The notes under the pieces were generated by a model that saw only the letters and a list, made by a program, of their open reading frames with translations, was not told where the DNA came from and ran no database searches. A stretch of DNA of 16,874 nt from an uncultured Alphaproteobacteria bacterium (GTDB lineage Bacteria; Pseudomonadota; Alphaproteobacteria; Sneathiellales; Sneathiellaceae), in the NCBI GenBank assembly GCA_937910835.1, contig CALEMG010000564.1, positions 1-16,874 of the forward strand. The letters run 5' to 3'. The first letter of the stretch is position 1. Each line of letters opens with the position of its first letter. The position numbers and the translations under genes are program-made. This document shows positions 1 to 6,105 of this stretch, one piece after another.

Positions 1-1
1 C

Positions 2-199
2 CGGCTGATCCGGATTTTTGGCGGGATCATCCTGCTCGGCTTTCTTGTTTCGGCCTACGCCTATGTCGCGACCTTCATCTCGGTCTGGTGCTTCTTCGCG
101 GCGGCGGCAAGCGTTACGCTGTATTTCTATTTCAGGGTTGCCGCCGACGCCCCCTCAGAATTTTATAGCCGGTCCATGGGGCGCGGAGGCGAGCTTTAG
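2..199 (+). CDS. C-terminal end of a DUF6629-like integral membrane protein (5' truncated by window edge)
   Basis: An open frame runs from base 2 to a TAG at 197-199 and encodes 65 residues; the start lies outside the window. The segment has a hydrophobic helix (about residues 6-22), then a second one containing the string ISVWCFFAA, and ends in a short polar tail. The F-x-S-V-W-C-F-F-A-A pattern in a last transmembrane helix is what I remember from the uncharacterised seven-helix DUF6629 family, whose proteins end shortly after this helix. Function is unknown. The last 45 bases overlap the end of the convergent NIPSNAP gene. The family call is from memory of the motif; that it is the end of a membrane protein is much safer. 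Confidence 0.6.
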   Translation, partial: RLIRIFGGIILLGFLVSAYAYVATFISVWCFFAAAASVTLYFYFRVAADAPSEFYSRSMGRGGEL

Positions 200-484
200 G
201 AAAGTCCGGTCCTCGCGGAGGATAAATTTTTCCTTTTGCGCAAAGTCATAATTCTCCCGGCCTAGCGGATCGGCGGCAAGGCGCGCGCGATAGGCTTCAT
301 AGGCCGCTAGGCTCTCGATATTATAAAGCCCGTAGGCAAGCGTCGAGGAGCCTTCATGCGGCGCGTAATAGCCGATCAGGTCGGCGCCGCAGCGCGGGAT
401 CGCCTCCCCCCAGTTCCGGGCATATTGCACAAACTGGTCTTTCTTCGTCGGGTCGATATGATAACGGATGACGCAGGTAATCAT
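155..484 (-). CDS. NIPSNAP family protein (small dimeric alpha/beta-barrel)
   Basis: This 109-residue protein has the NIPSNAP/antibiotic-biosynthesis-monooxygenase-like ferredoxin fold. It opens with a beta strand (MITCVIRYHIDP), followed by a helix (about 14-30), the GYYAPHEGSSTLAYGLYNIES strand-turn-strand region, and a helical stretch with YEAYRARLAADP and a late F-x-x-x-E-x-x-F-L. Bacterial members are small cytosolic dimers of largely unknown function, often placed next to regulators. The start is well supported by an AAAGGAGAG ribosome site about 6 bases upstream. It is divergent from the ArsR-type regulator at 556, with 71 bp between them, so the regulator probably controls it. Its 3' end overlaps the convergent membrane-protein gene by 45 bp. 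Confidence 0.85.
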   Translation of the reverse strand: MITCVIRYHIDPTKKDQFVQYARNWGEAIPRCGADLIGYYAPHEGSSTLAYGLYNIESLAAYEAYRARLAADPLGRENYDFAQKEKFILREDRTFLKLASAPHGPAIKF

Positions 485-518
485 TTTTCTCTCCTTTAAT
501 AAGTTCCGCGATCATACC

Positions 519-537
519 GCTTGCATGTCAGGTAAGC
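519..537. promoter_or_regulatory. Imperfect dyad between NIPSNAP and arsR-type genes (possible operator)
   Basis: In the 71-bp divergent spacer there is a dyad, GCTT (519-522), 11 bases, AAGC (534-537), with ACC and GGT further out on the two sides. ArsR/SmtB repressors usually bind imperfect dyads in such spacers. The arms are short, so this is only a candidate; no convincing -35/-10 pair is visible on either strand. Confidence 0.25.
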
Positions 538-555
538 TTCGGTTAGCATCGAACT

Positions 556-1236
556 ATGAAAGAAGGACCGGATATCGCTTTTTTAGGCTCTCTCATCGGA
601 GAGCCGGCGCGCGCGAACATGTTGACCGCGCTGCTCTCGGGCAAGGCGCTGACGGCGAGCGAGCTCGCGGCCGAGGCCGGCGTTACCGTGCAGACGGCCA
701 GCTCTCATCTCTCAAAAATGGAAACGGGCGGCCTGCTCCGACAGCGCAAGCAGGGTCGGCATCGCTATTTCGCCCTCGCCGATGATGACGTCGGTAGCGT
801 GCTGGAAGCGATGATGGGCCTCGCCGCGAAGAAAGGCCATCTTCGTACCCGGACGGGGCCGAAGGATCCGGCGCTCCGATACGCGCGGGTCTGCTATAAT
901 CATCTCGCGGGTGATCTCGGGGTCCGGATGATGGACAGTCTGCTCGCGCGCGATTTCCTCATGCCGGAGAATGAAGGACTGGGCCTCACTGATGACGGCC
1001 GCGCTTATTTCGAGGGATTTTCGATTGATTTTGAGCCGCTTGAGAAGCTCCGGCGGCCCTTGTGTAAATCCTGCCTCGACTGGAGCAACCGGCGGAGCCA
1101 CCTTGCCGGTTCCCTCGGTACCGCACTCCTCACCCGTTTCTACGATCTTAACTGGGCGAAGCGCGTTGAAAACTCCCGTATTGTCGCGTTCAGCACGCGC
1201 GGCGAGAAAGCCTTCCTCGAAACCTTTCCGATATAA
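556..1236 (+). CDS. ArsR-type winged-helix transcriptional regulator with conserved C-terminal CxDWS domain
   Basis: This is a 226-residue DNA-binding regulator. Residues 9-80 form the winged helix: a GEPARANMLTALL helix, LTASELAAEAGVTVQTASSHLSKME as the helix-turn-helix (about 32-56), and a wing ending in GRHRYFALA. The rest is a long C-terminal domain with C113, H116 and a segment with C170-x-x-C173-x-D-W-S-x-R-R-x-H-L-A-G, a pattern I know from a subgroup of roughly 220-residue ArsR proteins. The classical ArsR metal site near helix alpha-3 (ELCVC) is absent, so the ligand is unlikely to be arsenite or cadmium; the CxxC could sense metal or redox state (inference). It is divergent from NIPSNAP, its likely target. 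No Shine-Dalgarno sequence precedes the ATG, so it may be leaderless or weakly translated. Confidence 0.85.
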   Translation: MKEGPDIAFLGSLIGEPARANMLTALLSGKALTASELAAEAGVTVQTASSHLSKMETGGLLRQRKQGRHRYFALADDDVGSVLEAMMGLAAKKGHLRTRTGPKDPALRYARVCYNHLAGDLGVRMMDSLLARDFLMPENEGLGLTDDGRAYFEGFSIDFEPLEKLRRPLCKSCLDWSNRRSHLAGSLGTALLTRFYDLNWAKRVENSRIVAFSTRGEKAFLETFPI

Positions 1237-1255
1237 CCTTTTCATTTGTACGGTC

Positions 1256-1275
1256 GCTTCGGGCGAAGCTTTATC
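1256..1275 (+). terminator. Probable terminator after the ArsR-type regulator
   Basis: A GCTTC-GGGC-GAAGC hairpin (1256-1269) is followed directly by TTTAT, 20 bp downstream of the regulator's stop. The stem is short (5-6 bp) and the T tract weak. It separates the convergent regulator and DUF2238 genes. Confidence 0.4.
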
Positions 1276-1289
1276 TCAGGCCCGCCACC

Positions 1290-1976
1290 TCACCTGCCCT
1301 GCACCGGCGGCGCGAAGAAACGCTTTGTCAGCAACAAGCCGAGTATGGATCCGCAAATCGCCAGGGCTGAATCCTTCTGCGCGTCGAACAGGTCGCCCTG
1401 CGTCCCAAGATAGGCAATCGCCGCCTCGGGGCTAACGATGATGGCAACGATCCATTCGATGATTTCATAGCCGCCGCTCAACATGGCGATGGTGGTGAAA
1501 GCGGTGAAGGCGCTCAACCCACGTCCGGCGCCTGAATAGCGGTGCAAAAACTCGCGGACGGGATAGACGATAAGAAGGCCAAAGCAGAAATGAATGACGC
1601 GATCATAGTGGTTCCGTGCAAGGGAAAAATAGTCCTGTAACCAGAAACCCATCGGCATTTTGGCATAAGTGTAATGAGATCCCACGAGATGGAGCAGCAT
1701 GAAAACTGTGATCAGGATATAGGACATATCCGACAGCGGCCAGCGGCGATGGAAATAGGCAAGCAGGCCGACGGTCAGGAATACAAGGAGGTTTTCGAGA
1801 AACCAGTCCAAACGGTTCTCAGGCCCGATCGCCGCGATCAGCCAGCCAACGGCAAGCAGAACCGCAAGACCCTGTAACAGCCTGTTGCGCCGGAACGGTA
1901 TGGTCACGGGATCTGATGCAGTGGTCAGCATTGAAAAACTATATCCGGTAAAGTGCGGCGCATCGAGCCCTTTCAA
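1290..1976 (-). CDS. DUF2238 (YjdF-type) integral membrane protein
   Basis: This is a multi-pass inner-membrane protein of 228 residues from a TTG start, or 213 from the ATG at 1931. Hydrophobic segments lie at about 32-50, 58-75, 85-100, 128-145, 155-175 and 200-218. Family hallmarks are DRVIHFCFGLLIVYPVRE and GGYEIIEW, which fit the DUF2238 family (Escherichia coli YjdF); its function is unknown. The TTG start overlaps the stop of the upstream ZIP gene by 4 bp, the usual sign of translational coupling. The internal ATG gives an N-terminus nearer the family's typical length but has no clear ribosome site. The start is therefore uncertain; the family assignment is firm. Confidence 0.85.
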   Translation of the reverse strand: MKGLDAPHFTGYSFSMLTTASDPVTIPFRRNRLLQGLAVLLAVGWLIAAIGPENRLDWFLENLLVFLTVGLLAYFHRRWPLSDMSYILITVFMLLHLVGSHYTYAKMPMGFWLQDYFSLARNHYDRVIHFCFGLLIVYPVREFLHRYSGAGRGLSAFTAFTTIAMLSGGYEIIEWIVAIIVSPEAAIAYLGTQGDLFDAQKDSALAICGSILGLLLTKRFFAPPVQGR

Positions 1977-2704
1977 GTCTTGCTTAAAACGATACCGACG
2001 GCAACCAGTATTCCCGCGCCGAGGGCGAGGACACTGTATTTCTGCGGATCTTTTTCGGCTGATGGCAAGAGATGGCTGGCCCCGACATAGACAAGCGCCC
2101 CCGCTGACAAGGAAAGCAGGGTTCCAAGGAAGGCGGCATCGATCCGGCTGATAAAGGGATAGGAGACGCGCATCCCGAGTGGTGTCGTCACTGCTGCCGC
2201 GAAAAAAGCCGCCAACAACGCCGCCCGGTCGGAAAGACCACCCCGCACCAGCAGGAGGTAGGTGATAATTCCTTCCGGAAATTCATGTAGCACCATGCCG
2301 ATGGCCGTTAGTACGCCGGTCAGGGTGCTGACCGTAAAGGTGATGGAGTAAATCGCGCCATCGAGGAAAGAATGAAGCCCGATCCCCAGCATCGGAACCA
2401 GGCCGATAGCATAATCCGCGGTCGTCGGCTTGTCGCAGACGAAGGCGGTGATAAAGCGGTTGAAGAGATACATGAACAGATAGCCGATGAGCAGGAAGGC
2501 CGGCGCCTCCGGGCTCATCTCGAACGCCTTGGGGATGATATGCAGGAAGGAGACGGAAACCAGCACGCCCGCGGCAAAACAGACGAAATAGGTCATGTTC
2601 CGCCGCCCCCATGCTTCGAAGCGGTGGATCACATATAGACCCGCTGTCGTCACCACAGCCGCAAGAAAGCTTGCCAAGAAGGCGATCCAGAAATCTGTGT
2701 CCAC
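1973..2704 (-). CDS. ZIP family divalent metal cation transporter
   Basis: This inner-membrane transporter of about 243 residues probably takes up zinc, iron or related divalent cations. Both ZIP signatures are present: HSFLDG (about 111-116) in the fourth transmembrane helix and HEFPEG (about 140-145) in the fifth, which supply the metal-binding His, Asp and Glu residues. About seven to eight hydrophobic segments can be followed. The usual histidine-rich loop is short or missing. I chose the GTG at 2704 because a perfect purine-rich ribosome site lies just upstream; an ATG at 2743 in the same frame would add 13 residues rich in polar and glycine residues and lacks such a site. It is first in a two-gene unit with the DUF2238 protein and divergent from the stress cluster. 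Confidence 0.9.
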   Translation of the reverse strand: MDTDFWIAFLASFLAAVVTTAGLYVIHRFEAWGRRNMTYFVCFAAGVLVSVSFLHIIPKAFEMSPEAPAFLLIGYLFMYLFNRFITAFVCDKPTTADYAIGLVPMLGIGLHSFLDGAIYSITFTVSTLTGVLTAIGMVLHEFPEGIITYLLLVRGGLSDRAALLAAFFAAAVTTPLGMRVSYPFISRIDAAFLGTLLSLSAGALVYVGASHLLPSAEKDPQKYSVLALGAGILVAVGIVLSKT

Positions 2705-2706
2705 AT

Positions 2707-2716
2707 CCCCTCCTCC
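2707..2716 (-). promoter_or_regulatory. Strong Shine-Dalgarno that sets the ZIP start
   Basis: On the minus strand GGAGGAGGGG lies just before the GTG at 2704. It would fall inside the reading frame if the upstream ATG at 2743 were used, so it argues for the shorter protein. Confidence 0.7.
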
Positions 2717-2842
2717 CGCCATGGACTGGCGGCACGGGACCATTTGATACGCCCTAAAAAAATAATAACTCTAATGTGCAAATCCATTGACTTCAATCAA
2801 CAACAGCCACCAGAATATCGGCTATCTATTTACCATCATCCA

Positions 2843-2852
2843 AAGGAGGAGG
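2843..2852 (+). promoter_or_regulatory. Strong Shine-Dalgarno that sets the stress-protein start
   Basis: AAGGAGGAGG ends 5 bases before the ATG at 2858. An in-frame ATG at 2744 has no such site, and the 38 extra residues it would add do not look like part of the domain. Confidence 0.75.
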
Positions 2853-2857
2853 ACATT

Positions 2858-3418
2858 ATGTCGCCCGATCAGACGAATTCTTCGGTTCGTGAAGCCGTCG
2901 CCGTTTTCGATAATGTTGAATCTCTTCAAGGAGCGATAGATGAGCTGGAAAGCTCTGGCTTTGATCGCGCCGACCTAAGCCTGCTTGCCGGGGAGCCTGC
3001 CGTCGAGGAGAAGCTCGGCCATGCCTATACCAGAGTTGAGGAACTTGAAGAGGACCCGAAGGTTCCCACCGTCGCCTATGTCGCGAAAGAGTCCATCGGA
3101 GGCGCCGAAGGCGCGTTAATCGGGACCCCTATGTATATCGCGGCGGCCACCACGGCTGGTATTATGGCGGTTGCCGGAGGTCCGATTGCCCTGACAATTG
3201 CTGCTGTTGCAGCGGCGGGCGCGGCCGGCGGCATGATCGGCACGATCCTGGCCACGTTTCTCGACAGACATCACGCAGAATATTTGCAGGAACAGCTTGA
3301 TCACGGTGGCCTGCTTCTTTGGGTGCGCGCCCGGGACGAGGCCCACGGACAAGAGGCCCTTACCATCCTCAAGAAACATTCCGCCCATGACGTTCATCTG
3401 CATGGAGCAACCGCATAA
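2858..3418 (+). CDS. General stress protein 17M-like (YflT-type) protein with glycine-zipper-like membrane segment
   Basis: The protein has 186 residues. The N-terminus (about 12-45: VAVFDNVESLQGAIDELESSGFDRADLSLL) matches the 'general stress protein 17M' alpha/beta domain, where a short strand and helix are followed by a second strand. The middle (about 78-130) is very rich in Ala and Gly, with GGAEGALIGTPMY and AAAGAAGGMIGTILATFLD, and probably forms one or two membrane-inserting helices. The C-terminal part, LLLWVRARDEAHGQEALTILKKH, looks like a repeat of the strand-helix unit. Exact function is unknown. It starts a plus-strand cluster with a peroxiredoxin and a ferritin-like protein, which supports a stress role. 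Confidence 0.75.
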   Translation: MSPDQTNSSVREAVAVFDNVESLQGAIDELESSGFDRADLSLLAGEPAVEEKLGHAYTRVEELEEDPKVPTVAYVAKESIGGAEGALIGTPMYIAAATTAGIMAVAGGPIALTIAAVAAAGAAGGMIGTILATFLDRHHAEYLQEQLDHGGLLLWVRARDEAHGQEALTILKKHSAHDVHLHGATA

Positions 3419-3420
3419 CC

Positions 3421-3434
3421 GCCGCTTTCGCGGC
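3421..3434 (+). other. Intercistronic hairpin between stress protein and peroxiredoxin
   Basis: GCCGC-TTTC-GCGGC forms a compact GC hairpin immediately after the stop of the stress gene, with no T tract. It could stabilise the upstream transcript end or reduce read-through rather than terminate. The peroxiredoxin ribosome site (AGGAGA at 3440-3445) lies just after it. Confidence 0.4.
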
Positions 3435-3451
3435 CGAACAGGAGAAAGACC

Positions 3452-4081
3452 ATGAGCCTTAGAATTGGCGATACAGCCCCTAATTTTAACGTCGATACCA
3501 CCAACGGCCCGATCGATTTTCATCAGTGGATTGGCGATAGCTGGTGCTTCTTCTTCAGCCATCCCGCCGACTATACGCCCGTCTGCACGACGGAGATGGG
3601 CCGCACCGCGCAGCTCGCCGATGAATTCGCGAAACGCAACGTAAAGCCGCTTGGTCTATCCACCGACACGGTGGAGGAACACAAAAACTGGATCCTTGAT
3701 GTCAATGACACCCAGAACACCACCCTCACCTTCCCGATTGTCGCTGACCCGGATCTGAAGGTCGCGAAACTCTTTGAGATGATCCACCCGTCTGAAAGCG
3801 AGACAGCAGCGGTGCGCAGTGTCTTTATCATCGATCCGAACAAGAAAATCCGTCTCACCATGACCTACCCGATGAGCGTCGGGCGGAACTTTGATGAGAT
3901 CCTGCGCGTTATCGACGCGCTACAGCTTGGGGACGCGAAGAAAATCGCCACCCCGGCGGACTGGAGACCGGGTCAGAAGGTCATCATCCCGCCCTCCATC
4001 ACCAATGACCAGGCAAAGGATATCTTCCCACAAGGCTGGGACGAAATCCGCTCCTATCTGCGCTTGACCGACGTCGGCTAA
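3452..4081 (+). CDS. 1-Cys peroxiredoxin (Prx6 family)
   Basis: This is a cytosolic thiol peroxidase of 209 residues that reduces hydrogen peroxide and alkyl hydroperoxides. The thioredoxin-fold core shows the active-site string HPADYTPVCTTE, with peroxidatic Cys45, Thr42 and Pro43 in the expected positions, and the catalytic Arg122 in AAVRSVFIIDP. The Prx6-type C-terminal extension is present, with TPADWRPGQKVIIPPSI. The only other cysteine is Cys32, and no resolving cysteine is seen at the C-terminus, which fits a 1-Cys mechanism that needs an external reductant. Full length for the family. It sits between the stress protein and the ferritin-like protein with a 19-bp gap to the latter. Confidence 0.95.
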   Translation: MSLRIGDTAPNFNVDTTNGPIDFHQWIGDSWCFFFSHPADYTPVCTTEMGRTAQLADEFAKRNVKPLGLSTDTVEEHKNWILDVNDTQNTTLTFPIVADPDLKVAKLFEMIHPSESETAAVRSVFIIDPNKKIRLTMTYPMSVGRNFDEILRVIDALQLGDAKKIATPADWRPGQKVIIPPSITNDQAKDIFPQGWDEIRSYLRLTDVG

Positions 4082-4100
4082 CCGGTTTAACAGGAGTGAA

Positions 4101-4511
4101 ATGATGAGCGAACGGCTACAGCGGATTCTTGATGAGGCGTTGGATGATGAGTATAAGGCCCGCGCGAGTTATGCCGCCATTATCAAGGCATTTGGTCCGG
4201 TCAAGCCGTTCGTGAATATTGTCGAGTCGGAGGGGCGCCATGCTGCGGCCCTCCTTCAGCAGTATCAACGGCTCGGCCTGAAACCACCCCATAACCGCTG
4301 GGCGGCGCATGATACAAAGGTTCCGGCGACCCTGCTTGAGGCCTGCGAGGCCGCCGTCGCCGCTGAGATCGAGAATGCAGAAATGTATGAGCGTCTCCTC
4401 GCCGAGGCAGACGATCCCGTCCTCCATGACGTCCTCTCCAACCTGCGTGACTCCTCCCAAAATCGTCACCTGCCCGCCTTCAAACGCTGTGTGGAGCGGT
4501 ATAGCACCTAA
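4101..4511 (+). CDS. DUF2202 ferritin-like domain protein
   Basis: This 136-residue helical protein resembles the DUF2202 group of the ferritin-like superfamily. A first helix contains EALDDEYKARASY (12-24), a second has VESEGRHAAALL with E44 and H47, and the third and fourth supply AAEIENAEMYERLL (88-100) and QNRHLPAF with H123. These Glu/His pairs are spaced like di-iron ligands, so a role in iron binding or oxidase-type chemistry is likely but not shown. The GGAG ribosome site serves either of two adjacent ATGs (4101 or 4104). Placement after a peroxiredoxin suggests protection against peroxide and free iron. It is probably in one operon with the two genes upstream. Confidence 0.85.
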   Translation: MMSERLQRILDEALDDEYKARASYAAIIKAFGPVKPFVNIVESEGRHAAALLQQYQRLGLKPPHNRWAAHDTKVPATLLEACEAAVAAEIENAEMYERLLAEADDPVLHDVLSNLRDSSQNRHLPAFKRCVERYST

Positions 4512-4553
4512 AAGGAAATCGACAGCCTGATCGGGCGCGGCTATTGTGCCGGC

Positions 4554-5246
4554 ATGAAACAGGGATTTTACGGTATTCTGCCCTTTGCCATCGGGGCGGC
4601 GGCCTATGGCTTTGCCTTTGGCATTCTCGCGGCGCAGACGGGCTACCCCTGGTGGGGCGTGGCACTGATGAGTTTTTCCGCGCATGCTGGCGCGTCGCAG
4701 ATCGTCGCGGTGGAGCGTTTCGCCGTTGACGGGCTGGTGATCGGCTCGGCGCTTGCCGGTATCGCGCTTAACCTCAGATATCTCGGGATCATTGCGTCTC
4801 TCGGCGGGATACTGAAGAATGTGCCGCTCTGGCAGAAGCTGATCGCCATTCATATTACCGGCGATGAAAGCTGGGCGCTTACCATGGCCAAGAACGCGCG
4901 GGATCCGACGATTGGTGCGCCTTTCTTGATGGGCTCCGGCCTGACGCTCATCGTGACCTGGACAGTCTCGACGGCCCTCGGGGCGCTGCTGGGCCAGACG
5001 ATGCCCGACCTTGCAAGCTATGGTCTCGGCTTTGCCTTTACCGCCGCCTTTATCGCCATGGCGCGGGCGATGTGGCACGGGCCGCAGAATATGGTGCCGT
5101 GGGTGGCGACCTTCCTGATCACGGTCCTACTCGTCAAGCTGGGGGTTGAGAGCGCCTATGCCATTCTGCTCGGCAGTCTTGCCGGGGTCGCCGTCGCCGC
5201 CCTTTTGAGACAGCGAAAGACAAAGAAGGGGGAGGAAATGCCATGA
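4554..5246 (+). CDS. azlC: AzlC family branched-chain amino-acid exporter, large subunit
   Basis: This is a 230-residue inner-membrane protein. Hydrophobic helices cover most of its length, and it carries family-typical strings: GFAFGILAAQTGYPWWGVALMSFSAHAGASQ (about 17-50), LNLRYLGI (72-79) and ITGDESWAL (97-105). AzlC pairs with the small AzlD to export branched-chain amino acids such as leucine, isoleucine and valine, or analogues. The next gene, azlD, overlaps its stop by 4 bp, so the pair is translationally coupled. No Shine-Dalgarno is seen before the ATG, and no other start fits the frame, so translation initiation is unusual. The gap from the ferritin-like gene is 42 bp; whether transcription reads through is unclear. 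Confidence 0.92.
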   Translation: MKQGFYGILPFAIGAAAYGFAFGILAAQTGYPWWGVALMSFSAHAGASQIVAVERFAVDGLVIGSALAGIALNLRYLGIIASLGGILKNVPLWQKLIAIHITGDESWALTMAKNARDPTIGAPFLMGSGLTLIVTWTVSTALGALLGQTMPDLASYGLGFAFTAAFIAMARAMWHGPQNMVPWVATFLITVLLVKLGVESAYAILLGSLAGVAVAALLRQRKTKKGEEMP

Positions 5247-5548
5247 CGTTTGACCACTGGCTCCTAATCGGCGTGCTCGCGCTTGGCACCTATTCCTTAC
5301 GCCTCGCCGGGCTGATCGGCGGTCAGGCAATACTCCGTAACGCGAAACTGAAAGTCCTGCTCGACGACCTGCCCGGCTGCCTGATCGTGGCGCTTGTCGC
5401 CACGTCGCTTGCCGATGCCGCCCCCCTCACCTGGATCGCCGCGGCCTTCGCGCTTGGTATCGCAATCGTGACCAATAACGTTGTCATCACCATGGCGCTT
5501 GGCTTCGCCGCGATGTTTGCCATGCGGTATTTTGGGGTTGGGGGTTAG
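5243..5548 (+). CDS. azlD: AzlD family branched-chain amino-acid exporter, small subunit
   Basis: This 101-residue protein has three to four hydrophobic helices. Family features include TYSLRLAGLIGG near the N-terminus, LDDLPGCLIVALVATSLAD in the middle, and the C-terminal TNNVVITMALGFAAMF. It acts as the partner of AzlC. The ATG overlaps the azlC stop (ATGA). The stop codon lies within a G-rich tract (5534-5556), followed 12 bp later by the convergent DUF1330-like gene. The C-terminal coding segment has a diverged partial copy at 7171-7278 (see the pseudogene entry). Confidence 0.92.
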   Translation: MTFDHWLLIGVLALGTYSLRLAGLIGGQAILRNAKLKVLLDDLPGCLIVALVATSLADAAPLTWIAAAFALGIAIVTNNVVITMALGFAAMFAMRYFGVGG

Positions 5549-5560
5549 GGTTGAGGCTAC

Positions 5561-6025
5561 TCACCCCGCGCAAATCATTACTTTTTGTCGTTCACAGGCC
5601 GCCACCCGATGCGTGAAGCAGTTGCGATAGTCCTGATCCGTATAAAGGCCTAAAAACGCGTCCAAATTCGGAAAGGCGCCAATTGCAATTATATCCCAGT
5701 TTTCGCTATCCCCGAGGAACATTCCGCCATAAGGGCCGACGTGGAGAAAGCTCCCCCCGGCCTTTTCCATGGCGGGCATGCTGACGGCCGCATATTTGTT
5801 AAACGCCTCCATGCCTGAAACGACGGCCCCGGCATCCGATGGCGAACGCGCATAATCAGCCTCCGCCGATAGTTTGAAAAAATTGACAAGCTTCAGTGGA
5901 TTTGCCGGGGGAAGGGTCAGGATATGCTTCCATTGCTCCTTTGTCGGGCTGGAACCGTCACTGCCATCGCCATACCATTCGCAGAACTGCTGAACCTGCT
6001 GATCAATATCGTGATTGACTTCCAT
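5561..6025 (-). CDS. DUF1330-like dimeric alpha/beta-barrel protein
   Basis: This 154-residue cytosolic protein has a helical N-terminus (QQVQQFCEWYGDG, TKEQWKHILTLPP), then PLKLVNFFKLSAEADY, a GMEAFNKYAAVSMPAMEKAGGSFLHVGPYGGMFLG segment, and WDIIAIGAFPNLDAFLGLYTDQDYRNCFTHRVAACE. The second half strongly resembles DUF1330 and related ABM-fold proteins, where W-D-x-x-x-I-x-x-x-P-x-x-x-A-F precedes a helix with Y-x-x-x-x-x-H-R-x-A. Function is unknown. It is divergent from the TetR repressor at 6097, with operator-like boxes in the 71-bp spacer, so it is the likely repressor target. The N-terminal 50 residues go beyond a minimal DUF1330 protein. Confidence 0.75.
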   Translation of the reverse strand: MEVNHDIDQQVQQFCEWYGDGSDGSSPTKEQWKHILTLPPANPLKLVNFFKLSAEADYARSPSDAGAVVSGMEAFNKYAAVSMPAMEKAGGSFLHVGPYGGMFLGDSENWDIIAIGAFPNLDAFLGLYTDQDYRNCFTHRVAACERQKVMICAG

Positions 6026-6045
6026 TTGAAATTCTCCCTATTCTA

Positions 6046-6105
6046 TACACATGTAAACAAAACCGCTCATCAGCTAAATAGGAATTAGATTTACACGTGT
6101 CAACA
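6046..6105. promoter_or_regulatory. Two operator-like boxes between DUF1330-like gene and tetR
   Basis: TACACATGTAAACAAAA (6046-6062) and TACACGTGTCAACAAAA (6092-6108) match at 15 of 17 bases, 46 bp apart. The cores ACATGT and ACACGTGT are palindromic. The second box covers the GTG start of the repressor. This arrangement is typical of a TetR repressor that controls itself and its divergent neighbour. Seen directly: the repeats. Inferred: repressor binding. Confidence 0.5.

Noticed and set aside
4116..5078. 320-codon minus-strand frame across the DUF2202 and azlC genes
   Set aside because: It lies opposite two clearly identified genes, and its sequence is rich in Arg, Gly and His with no family resemblance.
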